Assembly (NCBI RefSeq): GCF_001485415.1
Contig: NZ_BCMQ01000013.1
Span: forward strand, 1-64,000
Length of the DNA stretch: 64,000 nt
Source: Myroides odoratimimus
GTDB taxonomy: Bacteria; Bacteroidota; Bacteroidia; Flavobacteriales; Flavobacteriaceae
Reading direction: 5' to 3'
Of the stretch, positions 34,035 to 43,610 are shown piece by piece. Position numbers and translations under genes: made by a program. Under the pieces are notes generated by a model. The model had not been told where the DNA came from. It ran no database searches and saw only the letters and a list, made by a program, of their open reading frames with translations. Numbering within the stretch: position 1 is the first letter of the stretch; each line of letters opens with the position of its first letter.

Positions 34035-34083
34035 TGTTTTGTTTGTGTGAATTGTATTAAATATTTGTTTCGTGAGTATGTAT

Positions 34084-35337
34084 TTACCATTCATTAATTC
34101 TATTAGCATCTAGCTTTAGAAAGATGAAAAGTAATACAGTAAATGCCATTAAACTAGAACCTCCATATGAAAAGAATGGTAGGGGTACACCAATGGTAGG
34201 GAATAGTCCAATAAGCATTGTAATATTAAAGGCGAAATGTATAAACAGAAAACAGATAACACAATAACCATAAACACGGTTAAATATTTTTTTCTGTCTT
34301 TCTGCTAAGTGTATTAATCTGAAAAATAGGCAGACAAATAGAATGATTACAAAAGAAGCACCAGCAAACCCCCATTCTTCCCCTACTGTAGTGAAGATGT
34401 AGTCTGTGTGTTGTTCTGGTACGAATCCTCCCTTTGTTTGAGTTCCTTCTAAGAATCCTGTTCCTGTCCAGCCTCCTGATCCAATGGCTATTTTGGATTG
34501 ATTAAGGTTGTACCCTTCAGCTTGTAAGTTAACGTCTTCTCCTATTAATACATTAATCCTGTCTTTTTGGTGTGGTTCTAGTACTTCATCATAAACGTAA
34601 TCTACAGAGAATACGAAGGCTGACATGATTACAACTAGTATAATATATATTAAAGGGTTACGAGTAATCTTTTTGTTTAAATAGAAGTGTAATGCCGCTA
34701 TTGCAAGTATAGAAGCTATGATGATACCTGGTTTTACTACAAGTGCTGCGACAAATAGAATAATTGTTATAAATCCAGTCCATAAGTACCAACTAGGCAG
34801 TCCTTCTCTGTACAAAACAAATACAAGAGAAACGAATAACATAGCACTACCAGTATCGTGCTTTAATATAAATAGGGTAGGTACACCGATGATAACTAAA
34901 GCTATAATTTGTTCTTTAAAAGAACTTAGATGGGATTGACTATCTGATAAAAATTTAGCGAGTAGCAGGGCAGTAGTAGTTTTTACAAACTCTGAGGGCT
35001 GTATACCGAAACCAGCTATTTGATACCAGTTCGTTTGACCTTTTACTGACTTACCAAATACAAATAAACCAAGTATGGAAAGCAGCCCAATGATATAGAA
35101 AACCATAGCATACTTCTCATAGAACTTAGTGTCTATGGATACAATCAATATAATAAGTGGAATACAAAAAATAATAAACATTAGTTGTCTACCATAGATT
35201 TGGCTTAAGTCAAAAATAGATGTGGTTTCTGCAGGTAGAGAAGCCGAATAGATATTAATCCACCCAGCTATGACTAAAAGCATATACAGAAGTATTGATA
35301 TCCAATCTATGTTTTTTTGAACACTAACGTTTTTCAT
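34084..35337 (-). CDS. rodA: Rod shape-determining glycosyltransferase RodA
   Basis: 417 residues, about ten membrane segments. SEDS-family peptidoglycan polymerase of the elongation machine, partner of PBP2. Signature pieces: GWTGTGFLEGTQTKGGFVPEQHTDYIFTTVGEEWGFAG, held over residues 275-315, with the catalytic Asp region, and FPTIGVPLPFFSYGGSSLM near the end. A PSEFVKT motif is near residue 118. It starts 18 bases after mrdA, last of the mre genes proper. Confidence 0.96.
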   Translation of the reverse strand: MKNVSVQKNIDWISILLYMLLVIAGWINIYSASLPAETTSIFDLSQIYGRQLMFIIFCIPLIILIVSIDTKFYEKYAMVFYIIGLLSILGLFVFGKSVKGQTNWYQIAGFGIQPSEFVKTTTALLLAKFLSDSQSHLSSFKEQIIALVIIGVPTLFILKHDTGSAMLFVSLVFVLYREGLPSWYLWTGFITIILFVAALVVKPGIIIASILAIAALHFYLNKKITRNPLIYIILVVIMSAFVFSVDYVYDEVLEPHQKDRINVLIGEDVNLQAEGYNLNQSKIAIGSGGWTGTGFLEGTQTKGGFVPEQHTDYIFTTVGEEWGFAGASFVIILFVCLFFRLIHLAERQKKIFNRVYGYCVICFLFIHFAFNITMLIGLFPTIGVPLPFFSYGGSSLMAFTVLLFIFLKLDANRINEW

Positions 35338-35355
35338 TTTTGATTTAATCTAAAG

Positions 35356-37236
35356 CTATATATTAATTCTATGTGTTTTTTTAGGTTTATCTGACGTGTC
35401 ATAAAGATGAAGCACTTTGTCATATTCATTTTTCAAACTTCCTTCTAACATTCGTTTTTCTAAATCAGTTCTTACTATTTCAGGTAGAAGATATTTCTGA
35501 ACCATTAAGCTAGTAATAGGAGCTGCCCATCTACCTCCCCAATATCCGTTTTCAATAAATACAGCAATTGCTATTTTAGGATCATCTTTAGGAGCGAATG
35601 CTACGAATACAGAGTGATCGGTTAATTGGTAACGTTTACCATTGATTCTAGTAAAGTTCTCTACAGTACCTGTTTTACCACACATTTCTAAGCCATCTAC
35701 TCTCACAGAACGACCAGTACCAATATTAAATACATCATTCATACCTTTTATAATAGGCTCAAAATGGCGTGGATCTATTGATGTGATATTTTTAGTAGTG
35801 AACTTTTTATCTATGTCGTGATGTTCTATATTCTTAATGATATGAGGTGTATAGTAATAACCTTTATTAGCTACAGCAGCCATTACATTGGCTAATTGCA
35901 TTGGAGTCATAATAACTTCTCCTTGACCAATAGAGTTAGAAATAGTAGTCGTACTTTTCCATCCTCCATTTGGATACCATCTGTTGTAATAGTCGGCATC
36001 AGGGATATGTCCTTTTCTTCCTTCAGGTAGATCATATCCTAAGAATTGGCCTAATCCAAATGAATGTAAATGTTCACTCCATTTATTGATTCCTTCAGCA
36101 GGTGATTTATACTTCTCTATTACTCTTTTATATGTATTAGCGAAGTATGTATTACAAGATTTTGCAATAGCGATGTTTAAATTCCAATGACCAGAATCGT
36201 GGCATCCCATCCACGCACCTTTACCATAATAGAAACCTCTATTACAAGCAAAAGTAGTATGTTCATTAATAACACCTTCTTGTAAACCTATTAAACCAGT
36301 AAGTATTTTGAATGGGGATCCTGGAGAATATTCTCCTGATAATACACGATTATACAATGGTTTAGCAAGTGAATCATTATATAGTGCAGTATAGTTTTTA
36401 GAACGTTCTCTTCCAACGAGTAGAGCAGGATCATAACTAGGAGCATTAATTAAAGCTAGTATTTCTCCCGTTTTAGGTTCGATTGCAACAATACCCCCTC
36501 TTTTATTCTGCATTAATAACTCTCCATAAGCCTGTAGTTCACTATCTATTGTAAGAATAATGTCATCTCCTTTTACGGCTAAAGTGTCATATATTCCATT
36601 TTTAAAAGAACCTATTTCTCTATTAAAACGGTCTCTTTGAATATATTTTACACCTTTAGTACCTCTTAATGTCTCTTCATATTCTTGTTCGATACCTTGT
36701 ATACCAATCAAGTCACCTGATTTATAATATGAATTAGACTTTATATTCTGTTCATTTACTTGACGTATGTAACCGAAAAGGTTTGCTCCTGAAGATACTT
36801 GATAGTCTCTTAGAGATCTTTTTTGAATATAAAACCCATTGAAGTGTCTTATTTTTTCTTGAAAGGCAGCATATTCAGCTTTACTTAATTGAGGTAAGAA
36901 AATAGAAGGTAGTCTAGGACTATATACCTTTGCTTTTTCTAATTTAGAAACAAACTGGTCATAAGTAACATCTAGTAAACTGCATAAAGCTAGAGTATCA
37001 ATATTCTTAACTTCTCTAGGAACAACCATAATATCATAAGAAGGTTGGTTCGCTATAAGTAATTTATTGTTTCTGTCAAAGACATATCCTCTTTCAGGAT
37101 ATTCGTAAACAATTTTTAAAGCGTTATTCTCTGACTTTTTAATATAAGTATCGTCTATTATCTGTAAAAAAAACAATCTAGCTAGTACTACAATAGTAAC
37201 TACTATAATAATTAAGGGTAATAAAAGCTTTCTCAT
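35356..37236 (-). CDS. mrdA: Penicillin-binding protein 2 (elongation transpeptidase)
   Basis: 626 residues. N-terminal anchor (about 4-22), dimerisation/pedestal region, then the transpeptidase domain from about 240. Active-site motifs: SPFK (SxxK, Ser near residue 305) in GEYSPGSPFKILTG, SCN (SxN) in IAKSCNTYF and KTG in MCGKTGTVENF. It cross-links peptidoglycan during side-wall growth with RodA. It overlaps mreD by 4 bases and is followed by rodA after 18 bases, so a single operon is clear. Confidence 0.97.
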   Translation of the reverse strand: MRKLLLPLIIIVVTIVVLARLFFLQIIDDTYIKKSENNALKIVYEYPERGYVFDRNNKLLIANQPSYDIMVVPREVKNIDTLALCSLLDVTYDQFVSKLEKAKVYSPRLPSIFLPQLSKAEYAAFQEKIRHFNGFYIQKRSLRDYQVSSGANLFGYIRQVNEQNIKSNSYYKSGDLIGIQGIEQEYEETLRGTKGVKYIQRDRFNREIGSFKNGIYDTLAVKGDDIILTIDSELQAYGELLMQNKRGGIVAIEPKTGEILALINAPSYDPALLVGRERSKNYTALYNDSLAKPLYNRVLSGEYSPGSPFKILTGLIGLQEGVINEHTTFACNRGFYYGKGAWMGCHDSGHWNLNIAIAKSCNTYFANTYKRVIEKYKSPAEGINKWSEHLHSFGLGQFLGYDLPEGRKGHIPDADYYNRWYPNGGWKSTTTISNSIGQGEVIMTPMQLANVMAAVANKGYYYTPHIIKNIEHHDIDKKFTTKNITSIDPRHFEPIIKGMNDVFNIGTGRSVRVDGLEMCGKTGTVENFTRINGKRYQLTDHSVFVAFAPKDDPKIAIAVFIENGYWGGRWAAPITSLMVQKYLLPEIVRTDLEKRMLEGSLKNEYDKVLHLYDTSDKPKKTHRINI

Positions 37237-37757
37237 TTTTTTGACGGTTTAATCAGAAATAATATCAAAATACACGCTAGTAGTGTAGTTATAGTTGTTA
37301 GTACAGTTCTTAAAAGAATCTCCCAGATAAAATTAAATCTAAAGAATTCTAATCCAAAGAGTATAATGTGATGTATAACAACGGATATTGAAATATAACC
37401 AAAAACCTCCAGAGATTTAAAAATATCTTTAGTGATTTTTTTGATGATATTTAAATTGTGATATTGATAGCTGATCCCGAAGGAGAACTTTAATATTGAT
37501 GGTCTAGCAAAGGCTAGAATTAAACTAGCAGCTGCATGCATTCCACCAGAGTTCTCAAACATATCTACAATAAGACCTAAAAAAAAGCTTGTTAAGTAAA
37601 AAACAGCTTTATTGTTGTCTGTTGGGTATAAAATGATAAAAAGGATATATGGAAATGGGTTTATAAAACCAAAAAGATCTATATTATTGAAAATAAGAAT
37701 CTGTGCGATTAGTAACGCAATAAAACGAGCAATATTTGAAAATGCAACACTATTCAT
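37233..37757 (-). CDS. mreD: Rod shape-determining protein MreD
   Basis: 174 residues with about five membrane segments; typical MreD opening SNIARFIALLIAQILIFNNIDLFGFINPFPY. MreD is the membrane partner of MreC in the elongation complex. It overlaps mreC by 8 bases and mrdA by 4, so translation is likely coupled. Sequence conservation in MreD is always low; the call rests on hydrophobic pattern, the opening and position. Confidence 0.92.
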   Translation of the reverse strand: MNSVAFSNIARFIALLIAQILIFNNIDLFGFINPFPYILFIILYPTDNNKAVFYLTSFFLGLIVDMFENSGGMHAAASLILAFARPSILKFSFGISYQYHNLNIIKKITKDIFKSLEVFGYISISVVIHHIILFGLEFFRFNFIWEILLRTVLTTITTLLACILILFLIKPSKK

Positions 37758-38580
37758 CTTTTGTTTCAGCTTCTAGTTGGTTAATTTCTTCAATATCTTT
37801 GTTCTTAATTACGTATATATAACCAAGGTTCGTCATGTCATTGAACAAGCGAACAGAAATTGTAAAGTAATTTGAAGTTTCATTAGTATATGCTTTCTCG
37901 ATTACTCCAATAGGAATATTTTCAGGGAATATCGTAGATATACCTCCTGTAACAATAGTATCTCCTTTGTAAATCTCAGCTAGCCTTGGTATATCAGATA
38001 AATTAACATATCCAGTGTTTTTTCCATCCCATTCTAGAGGACCGAAGTGATTCGTACCTTTTATTTTAGCATTGATCTTAGATTTAACGTTCAAGATGCT
38101 TTGTACTGTAGAGTAGTTTTTAGATGTTTTTTCTATAACTCCGATCACTCCATTACTATTAATCACCCCCATATCTTTTTCAATACCTTGTTTAGAACCA
38201 CCTTTTATGGTAAGATAGTTTTCTTTAGTATTAAAAGTATTACGGATTACTTTAGCGACTATAATAGAGTATTCTTGTCTTTCTTCTGGCATTAAGTTTC
38301 TAATTTCTATAGAATCTTGTGCAGTAGTATTGTTGAAAGCGATGGCCTTTAGGTGTGCATTTTCTAAAACAAGAGCGTCATTCTCTGTTTTTAAATGCAT
38401 ATACTCCTTAAAGTTGTTTACATTTTCATAGACATAACCAGTCACACCATTCGCTGAGCTAATAAACGAACTTTGATGAAAAGTATGCGTTTGTATTATT
38501 AGCCCGAATGATATGACTAAAAGCAGCAAAAACAGTAGCTTAGTACTGTTTTTTATAAAGAAATTGATTATCTGCTGCAT
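37750..38580 (-). CDS. mreC: Rod shape-determining protein MreC
   Basis: 276 residues. Short cytoplasmic start, one membrane segment (about 12-30), coiled coil (about 55-90; LKTENDALVLENAHLKA) and the periplasmic beta domain with GSKQGIEKDMGVINSNGVIGVI (near 130-152) and GDTIVTGGISTIFPENIPIGVIEKA (near 205-230). It dimerises and activates the PBP2/RodA pair. Nine bases after mreB. Confidence 0.95.
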   Translation of the reverse strand: MQQIINFFIKNSTKLLFLLLLVISFGLIIQTHTFHQSSFISSANGVTGYVYENVNNFKEYMHLKTENDALVLENAHLKAIAFNNTTAQDSIEIRNLMPEERQEYSIIVAKVIRNTFNTKENYLTIKGGSKQGIEKDMGVINSNGVIGVIEKTSKNYSTVQSILNVKSKINAKIKGTNHFGPLEWDGKNTGYVNLSDIPRLAEIYKGDTIVTGGISTIFPENIPIGVIEKAYTNETSNYFTISVRLFNDMTNLGYIYVIKNKDIEEINQLEAETKDE

Positions 38581-38589
38581 AAGTTATTT

Positions 38590-39618
38590 TTATTTGATCA
38601 ATACACTTTTGTATTTGTCAATGTTCTTGATTGCTAGGCCAGTACCTCTTACAACTGCTCTTAACGGATCTTCTGCAATGTATACAGGAAGGTCTGTTTT
38701 TTGAGAAATACGTTTGTCTAAACCTCTAAGCATAGAACCTCCACCTGCTAAATAAATACCAGTATTATAGATATCAGCAGCTAGTTCTGGTGGAGTTTGA
38801 GATAATGTTTCCATTACAGCATCCTCTACACGTTGGATAGATTTGTCTAAAGCTTTAGCGATCTCTCTGTAAGATACAGTTACTTGTTTTGGTTTACTAG
38901 TTAATAGGTCACGCCCTTGAACTAGCATATCTTCTGGAGGAGTTTCTAAATCTTCAGTAGCTGCTCCGATTTGAATTTTGATTTTTTCTGCAGTACTTTC
39001 TCCAACGAATAAGTTGTGTTGTGTACGCATATAATAGATGATATCGTTAGTGAATACATCACCTGCAATTTTAACAGATTTATCACATACAATACCTCCT
39101 AAGGCAATAACAGCAATCTCAGTAGTACCACCTCCGATATCTACAATCATATTACCTTTTGGTTGCATAATATCTACTCCAATACCAATTGCAGCAGACA
39201 TAGGTTCATGTATAAGGTAAACCTCTTTACCATTCACACGCTCACAAGATTCTTTTACAGCACGCATTTCTACCTCTGTTATTCCAGAAGGAATACATAC
39301 AATCATACGTAATGCTGGCGTAAACATTTTTTTTCTTAATGCAGGAATGCTCTTGATAAAGAGGCTTATCATTTTTTCTGAAGCATCGAAATCAGCAATA
39401 ACTCCGTCTTTTAATGGGCGAATTGTTTTGATATTACCATGCGTTTTTCCCTGCATCAAGCTTGCTTCTTTTCCGACAGCAATAATTTTACCCGTGGTCC
39501 TATCTCGGGCAACAATAGAAGGGTTGTCTACCACAACTTTTCCTCCATGGATGATTAGGGTATTCGCTGTTCCAAGGTCTATAGCGATATCCTCAGTCAT
39601 AAAATCAAAAAATCCCAT
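38590..39618 (-). CDS. mreB: Actin-like cell-shape protein MreB
   Basis: 342 residues. Forms short membrane-bound filaments that steer side-wall synthesis. Actin-fold phosphate loops DLGTANTLI (near 13-21) and IVDIGGGTTEIAVIALGGI (near 158-176); adenosine motif YLAGGGSMLRGLD (near 287-299). Shape of the cell is therefore expected to be rod-like. A separate promoter is possible: TACTTTTG (minus) at 39659-39666, 41 bases before the ATG and overlapping nothing but the purH end spacer. Confidence 0.98.
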   Translation of the reverse strand: MGFFDFMTEDIAIDLGTANTLIIHGGKVVVDNPSIVARDRTTGKIIAVGKEASLMQGKTHGNIKTIRPLKDGVIADFDASEKMISLFIKSIPALRKKMFTPALRMIVCIPSGITEVEMRAVKESCERVNGKEVYLIHEPMSAAIGIGVDIMQPKGNMIVDIGGGTTEIAVIALGGIVCDKSVKIAGDVFTNDIIYYMRTQHNLFVGESTAEKIKIQIGAATEDLETPPEDMLVQGRDLLTSKPKQVTVSYREIAKALDKSIQRVEDAVMETLSQTPPELAADIYNTGIYLAGGGSMLRGLDKRISQKTDLPVYIAEDPLRAVVRGTGLAIKNIDKYKSVLIK

Positions 39619-39671
39619 ATAATTAAAAGGCTTTTATAGTTAATATTTTAATGCTTTACAAAAGTAGTAAA

Positions 39672-41198
39672 TTAATGTTTAAAATGACGAATTCCTGTAC
39701 AAACCATAGCGATATTATTTTCGTCACAATAATTGATACTTAAATCGTCTTTTATAGACCCTCCAGGTTGGATTACAGCTGTAATTCCAGCGTTGTGAGC
39801 TATTTCTACACAGTCAGGGAAAGGGAAGAATGCATCACTAGCCATAACAGCACCTTTTAGTTCTATATTAAATGAATTAGCTTTTTCGATTGCTTGACGT
39901 AAAGCATCTACACGAGAGGTTTGTCCTGTACCAGAAGAGCACAGTTGACCATCTTTTACTAATACAATTGTATTTGACTTGGTGTGTTTACAGATTTTAG
40001 AAGCAAATAACAAATCTTCTATTTCCTTGTCTGAAGGAGATAATTTTGTAACGTTTGTTAATAGCTCTTTATTGTCTGTAATATTGTCTTTATCTTGAAC
40101 TAAAATTCCGTTTAAGCAAGTACGTACTTGTTTCTTAGGAAGTTCAGTTTCTTTTATTACTAAAATAATTCTGTTTTTCTTTTCTTTTAAAATCTCAATA
40201 GCAGCTTCGTCGTATGCAGGAGCGATTACAACCTCGCAGAATAATTTGTTGATTTCTTCAGCAGTTGCTACATCAATAGTGTTATTTGCAATTAAAACTC
40301 CACCAAATGCAGAAGTAGGATCACCAGCTAGAGCATCTAAGTACGCTGCTTTCATTGTACCTCTTTGTGCTACACCACATGCATTATTGTGTTTTAATAT
40401 AGCGAATGTAGGAGCTTCACCTTTAAACTCATTCATTAAGTTTACAGCTGCATCTACATCTAGTAGGTTGTTGTAAGATAGTTCTTTTCCATTTAACTTG
40501 TCAAAAAGGGCATCAAAGTTTCCGAAGAAGTGACCTTTTTGGTGAGGATTCTCTCCATATCTAAGTTCATTTCCATTCGCTTGGCTAATTTTAAGGACTG
40601 TTTCGTCTGTATTGAAATAGTTAAAAATAGCTCCGTCATAATGAGAAGAAACATGGAAAGCTTTTGTAGCTAATAATCTTCTGTTTTCTAAAGTAGTCGC
40701 CCCATTATTCTCTTGAATCATCTGTAAGAATAGTTCGTATTCGTTTACAGAAGGTACGATTACTGTATCTTTAAAGTTTTTAGCAGCAGCTCTGATTAAA
40801 GAAATACCTCCAATGTCTATTTTTTCAATAATATCAGCTTCAGGTGCTCCAGATGCTACAGTGTTTTCGAATGGATATAAATCCACAATTACTAAATCAA
40901 TTTGTGGGATTTCATATTCTTTCATTTGAGCAATATCTCCTTCGTGATCTTGTCTATTAAGAATCCCTCCGAAGATCTTAGGATGTAATGTTTTTACTCT
41001 TCCTCCTAAGATAGAAGGGTAAGAAGTAACGTCTTCTACAGGTACTACAGGTATGTTTAACTCTTTGATAAATGTTTCTGTACCACCAGTAGAATAGATA
41101 GTTACATTGTGCTTGTGTAACTCTTTTACGATTGGCTCTAATCCATTTTTATCAAAAACAGAAATTAGGGCTGATTGAATTTTTTTAGTTGTGCTCAT
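39672..41198 (-). CDS. purH: Bifunctional purine enzyme PurH (AICAR formyltransferase / IMP cyclohydrolase)
   Basis: 508 residues from ATG 41198. Last two steps of IMP synthesis; the first uses 10-formyl-tetrahydrofolate. N-terminal IMP cyclohydrolase (about 1-195) with SALISVFDKNGLEPIVKEL, STGGTETF and PSILGGRVKTLHPKI. C-terminal transformylase with RYGENPHQKGHF, FAILKHNNACGVA (catalytic Lys-His) and ASDAFFPFPDCVE. TACTTTTG (minus, 41220-41227) is the likely -7 box; the TTG of a longer frame lies at its edge and is rejected. Position before mreB is typical of flavobacteria. Confidence 0.97.
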   Translation of the reverse strand: MSTTKKIQSALISVFDKNGLEPIVKELHKHNVTIYSTGGTETFIKELNIPVVPVEDVTSYPSILGGRVKTLHPKIFGGILNRQDHEGDIAQMKEYEIPQIDLVIVDLYPFENTVASGAPEADIIEKIDIGGISLIRAAAKNFKDTVIVPSVNEYELFLQMIQENNGATTLENRRLLATKAFHVSSHYDGAIFNYFNTDETVLKISQANGNELRYGENPHQKGHFFGNFDALFDKLNGKELSYNNLLDVDAAVNLMNEFKGEAPTFAILKHNNACGVAQRGTMKAAYLDALAGDPTSAFGGVLIANNTIDVATAEEINKLFCEVVIAPAYDEAAIEILKEKKNRIILVIKETELPKKQVRTCLNGILVQDKDNITDNKELLTNVTKLSPSDKEIEDLLFASKICKHTKSNTIVLVKDGQLCSSGTGQTSRVDALRQAIEKANSFNIELKGAVMASDAFFPFPDCVEIAHNAGITAVIQPGGSIKDDLSINYCDENNIAMVCTGIRHFKH

Positions 41199-41390
41199 GT
41201 TGTGTTTTTTGTCAATGCGCAAAAGTAACTATTGTCTAGGTATTAATAAAGTTTAATGAAGAAGTTTTTTAACTTTCTTTTTATTTTATTTCTAATATTG
41301 ATTAATTTAGAAAAATATCTCTCTGTTTTTTGTGTTGTTGACAAGATTAAGGGAGTTATGTTATATCTATAAAGAAAAGCGATTAGCCTT

Positions 41391-42638
41391 ATGAGAGTGT
41401 ATTTAAGACTTTTATCCACGAGTTTTAGTTTTGCAATTAATGCGTTACGTATTAATAAGCTTCGTACTGCACTTTCTTTTCTTGGTGTTACTATTGGGAT
41501 TTTTTCGATTATAGCTGTTTTAGCAGCAGTAGATTCGATGGATAGGAATATTAAAAGTGAATTGAGTGGTTTTGATCGAAATATGATTTATGTTTTCGAT
41601 CGTTCTTTTGGGCCAACCGAAGTTCCTAAATGGAAGTATGAGCAGTATCCAAAGATGAAGTATGACGAATACGATTATCTTAAACGAAATCTAGCCAATG
41701 TAGAGTATGCATCGTTTAATTATTTTACTAAGTCTGAACAGATGAAGTTTGGTGCGAACTATGCAGAAGTTATTATGAGACCATGTTCTTCTGATATGCA
41801 GTTTTTGGATAATGTGAAAGTGGTTAACGGGCGTTTTTTTAATGAATCAGAGGCAACAAATGGTGTTCCTGTGGTAGTGATAGGGCATGAAGTAGCTAAT
41901 ACATTATTTGAGGATTTTGATCCAGTAGGACAGTATGTTCGACTCTATGGTAAGCGTTTTACAGTTATTGGTGTTATTGAAAAGCAAGGATCTATAAGCG
42001 TTGGAGGGAGTCAAGATGAGAGTGTTTATATGCCAGTGAATATTATGAGACAAATGTTTGGAGATAATAGTTTAGTTTCTACTACCGTAGTGATTCTTAA
42101 ACCTAGTAAAGATGTAGATATTAAACAGTTTGAAGATGAAATAGCAGCGAAATTAAGATTGTATAGGGGATTGAAAGAAGGAGAGGATGATAATTTCTTT
42201 ATCAATGTATTTGGAGGGATGTTAGATATGATTGAGAAAATTATCGGACAGATGAATGTAGTGGGATGGATTATTAGTGGCTTTTCTTTATTGGTAGGAG
42301 GTTTCGGTATTGCTAATATTATGTTTGTATCAGTGAAAGAGCGTACTCATCTTATTGGTATTCAAAAAGCGATTGGAGCAAAGAGACATTTTATCTTATT
42401 TCAGTTTTTGTTTGAAGCAATTATATTATCACTTATTGGTGGGCTAGTGGGGATCGTTATGGTATGGGGGATAGGTCTACTAGTTACTAGTTTATTAGAT
42501 TTTACTTTTGTATTGAGTCTTTCTAATATTTTCGTAGGACTGATTTTATCAGGTTTTATAGGAGTGTTGTCTGGGTACTTACCTGCTAGATCAGCTGCAA
42601 AGTTAGATCCTGTAGAAGCTATTAGAATGGGAGGATAG
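41391..42638 (+). CDS. ABC transporter permease, MacB/FtsX type
   Basis: 415 residues, four membrane segments: one near residues 25-47, then a large periplasmic MacB-core domain (about 50-280), and three near 290-312, 335-365 and 375-400. KERTHLIGIQKAIGAKRHFILFQFLFEAIILSLIGG is split over residues 318-355 and the end ARSAAKLDPVEAIRMGG is diagnostic for this permease class (mechanotransmission exporters of peptides, lipids or drugs). No ATPase gene or membrane-fusion partner is adjacent, so its partner must be elsewhere. Terminator shared with accD. Confidence 0.9.
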   Translation: MRVYLRLLSTSFSFAINALRINKLRTALSFLGVTIGIFSIIAVLAAVDSMDRNIKSELSGFDRNMIYVFDRSFGPTEVPKWKYEQYPKMKYDEYDYLKRNLANVEYASFNYFTKSEQMKFGANYAEVIMRPCSSDMQFLDNVKVVNGRFFNESEATNGVPVVVIGHEVANTLFEDFDPVGQYVRLYGKRFTVIGVIEKQGSISVGGSQDESVYMPVNIMRQMFGDNSLVSTTVVILKPSKDVDIKQFEDEIAAKLRLYRGLKEGEDDNFFINVFGGMLDMIEKIIGQMNVVGWIISGFSLLVGGFGIANIMFVSVKERTHLIGIQKAIGAKRHFILFQFLFEAIILSLIGGLVGIVMVWGIGLLVTSLLDFTFVLSLSNIFVGLILSGFIGVLSGYLPARSAAKLDPVEAIRMGG

Positions 42639-42653
42639 AAATAAGTAGAAATA

Positions 42654-42695
42654 AAAAAGGATACTAATTGCAAAAAATAGTATCCTTTTTTTATG
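42654..42695. terminator. Bidirectional terminator between the ABC permease gene and accD
   Basis: Stem AAAAAGGATACTA/TAGTATCCTTTTT with a loop of about 11, flanked by A and T runs. Confidence 0.92.
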
Positions 42696-42711
42696 TTCTA
42701 ACCTTAAGAGA

Positions 42712-43566
42712 TTATCTCATAGGTCTATTTAAGATCAAATCTAAGTATTGATTTACATTCTTTTTCAGGTCTCTTCTGTGTGTAATAAAATCAAGGAATC
42801 CGTGTTCTAATAAAAATTCAGAAGTTTGGAAGCCTTCAGGTAAGTCTTTACCTGTTGTATCTTTTACAATACGTGGGCCTGCGAAACCAATTAATGCACC
42901 TGGTTCAGCTATATTGATATCACCTAACATAGCGAAAGAAGCTGATATACCACCTGTTGTAGGGTCTGTACATAATGAAATGTATGGAATTTTAGCATCG
43001 CTTAGCATTGCTAATTTAGCAGATGTTTTTGCCATTTGCATTAATGAAAAACCTGCTTCCATCATACGAGCTCCTCCTGATTTTGAAATCATTAAGAACG
43101 GTATCTTATTTTTTAATGAGTAGTCTATACCACGTGCGATTTTTTCTCCTACTACAGATCCCATAGAACCTCCAATAAAAGCAAAGTCCATTGCAGCAAC
43201 TACTAATTTTTCTCCTTTTGATTGACCAACAGCGACTTTAACAGCATCTTTTAATTGTGTTTTAGTCATTGCTTCTTTTAAACGATCTACATACTTTTTA
43301 GTATCTTCAAATTTCAAAATATCTTTTGAAGAAAGGCTTTTGGCTATTTCTTTGTAGTCGTTGTTGTCAAAAAGAATTTCAAAATATTCTTTACTACCAA
43401 TACGAACGTGATATCCATCTTCTGGACTCACCCATAAATTTTGTTCTAACTGATCTTGATCAATTATCTTTCCAGTCGGAGATTTATACCATAATCCTTT
43501 TGGAATATCTTTTTTGTCTTCTGTTGGCGTCTGAATACCTTTTTCTTTCCTTTTAAACCAAGCCAT
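42712..43566 (-). CDS. accD: Acetyl-CoA carboxylase carboxyltransferase beta subunit, without zinc ribbon
   Basis: 284 residues. With AccA it moves CO2 from carboxybiotin to acetyl-CoA. Crotonase-like core is intact: [23 protein letters not shown] (near 128-150), [56 protein letters not shown] (split over 200-235). The N-terminal part aligns with the zinc-ribbon region of E. coli AccD, but the four Cys are gone: [12 protein letters not shown] and [14 protein letters not shown] stand where CxxC pairs are expected. The end is not truncated, so this is loss of metal ligands, not a partial gene. accA is not in the window. Confidence 0.95.
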   Translation of the reverse strand: MAWFKRKEKGIQTPTEDKKDIPKGLWYKSPTGKIIDQDQLEQNLWVSPEDGYHVRIGSKEYFEILFDNNDYKEIAKSLSSKDILKFEDTKKYVDRLKEAMTKTQLKDAVKVAVGQSKGEKLVVAAMDFAFIGGSMGSVVGEKIARGIDYSLKNKIPFLMISKSGGARMMEAGFSLMQMAKTSAKLAMLSDAKIPYISLCTDPTTGGISASFAMLGDINIAEPGALIGFAGPRIVKDTTGKDLPEGFQTSEFLLEHGFLDFITHRRDLKKNVNQYLDLILNRPMR

Positions 43567-43610
43567 AAAATGTTTCTTTTGTTTATACTAATTTGAAAGC
43601 AAGGGGGGAA

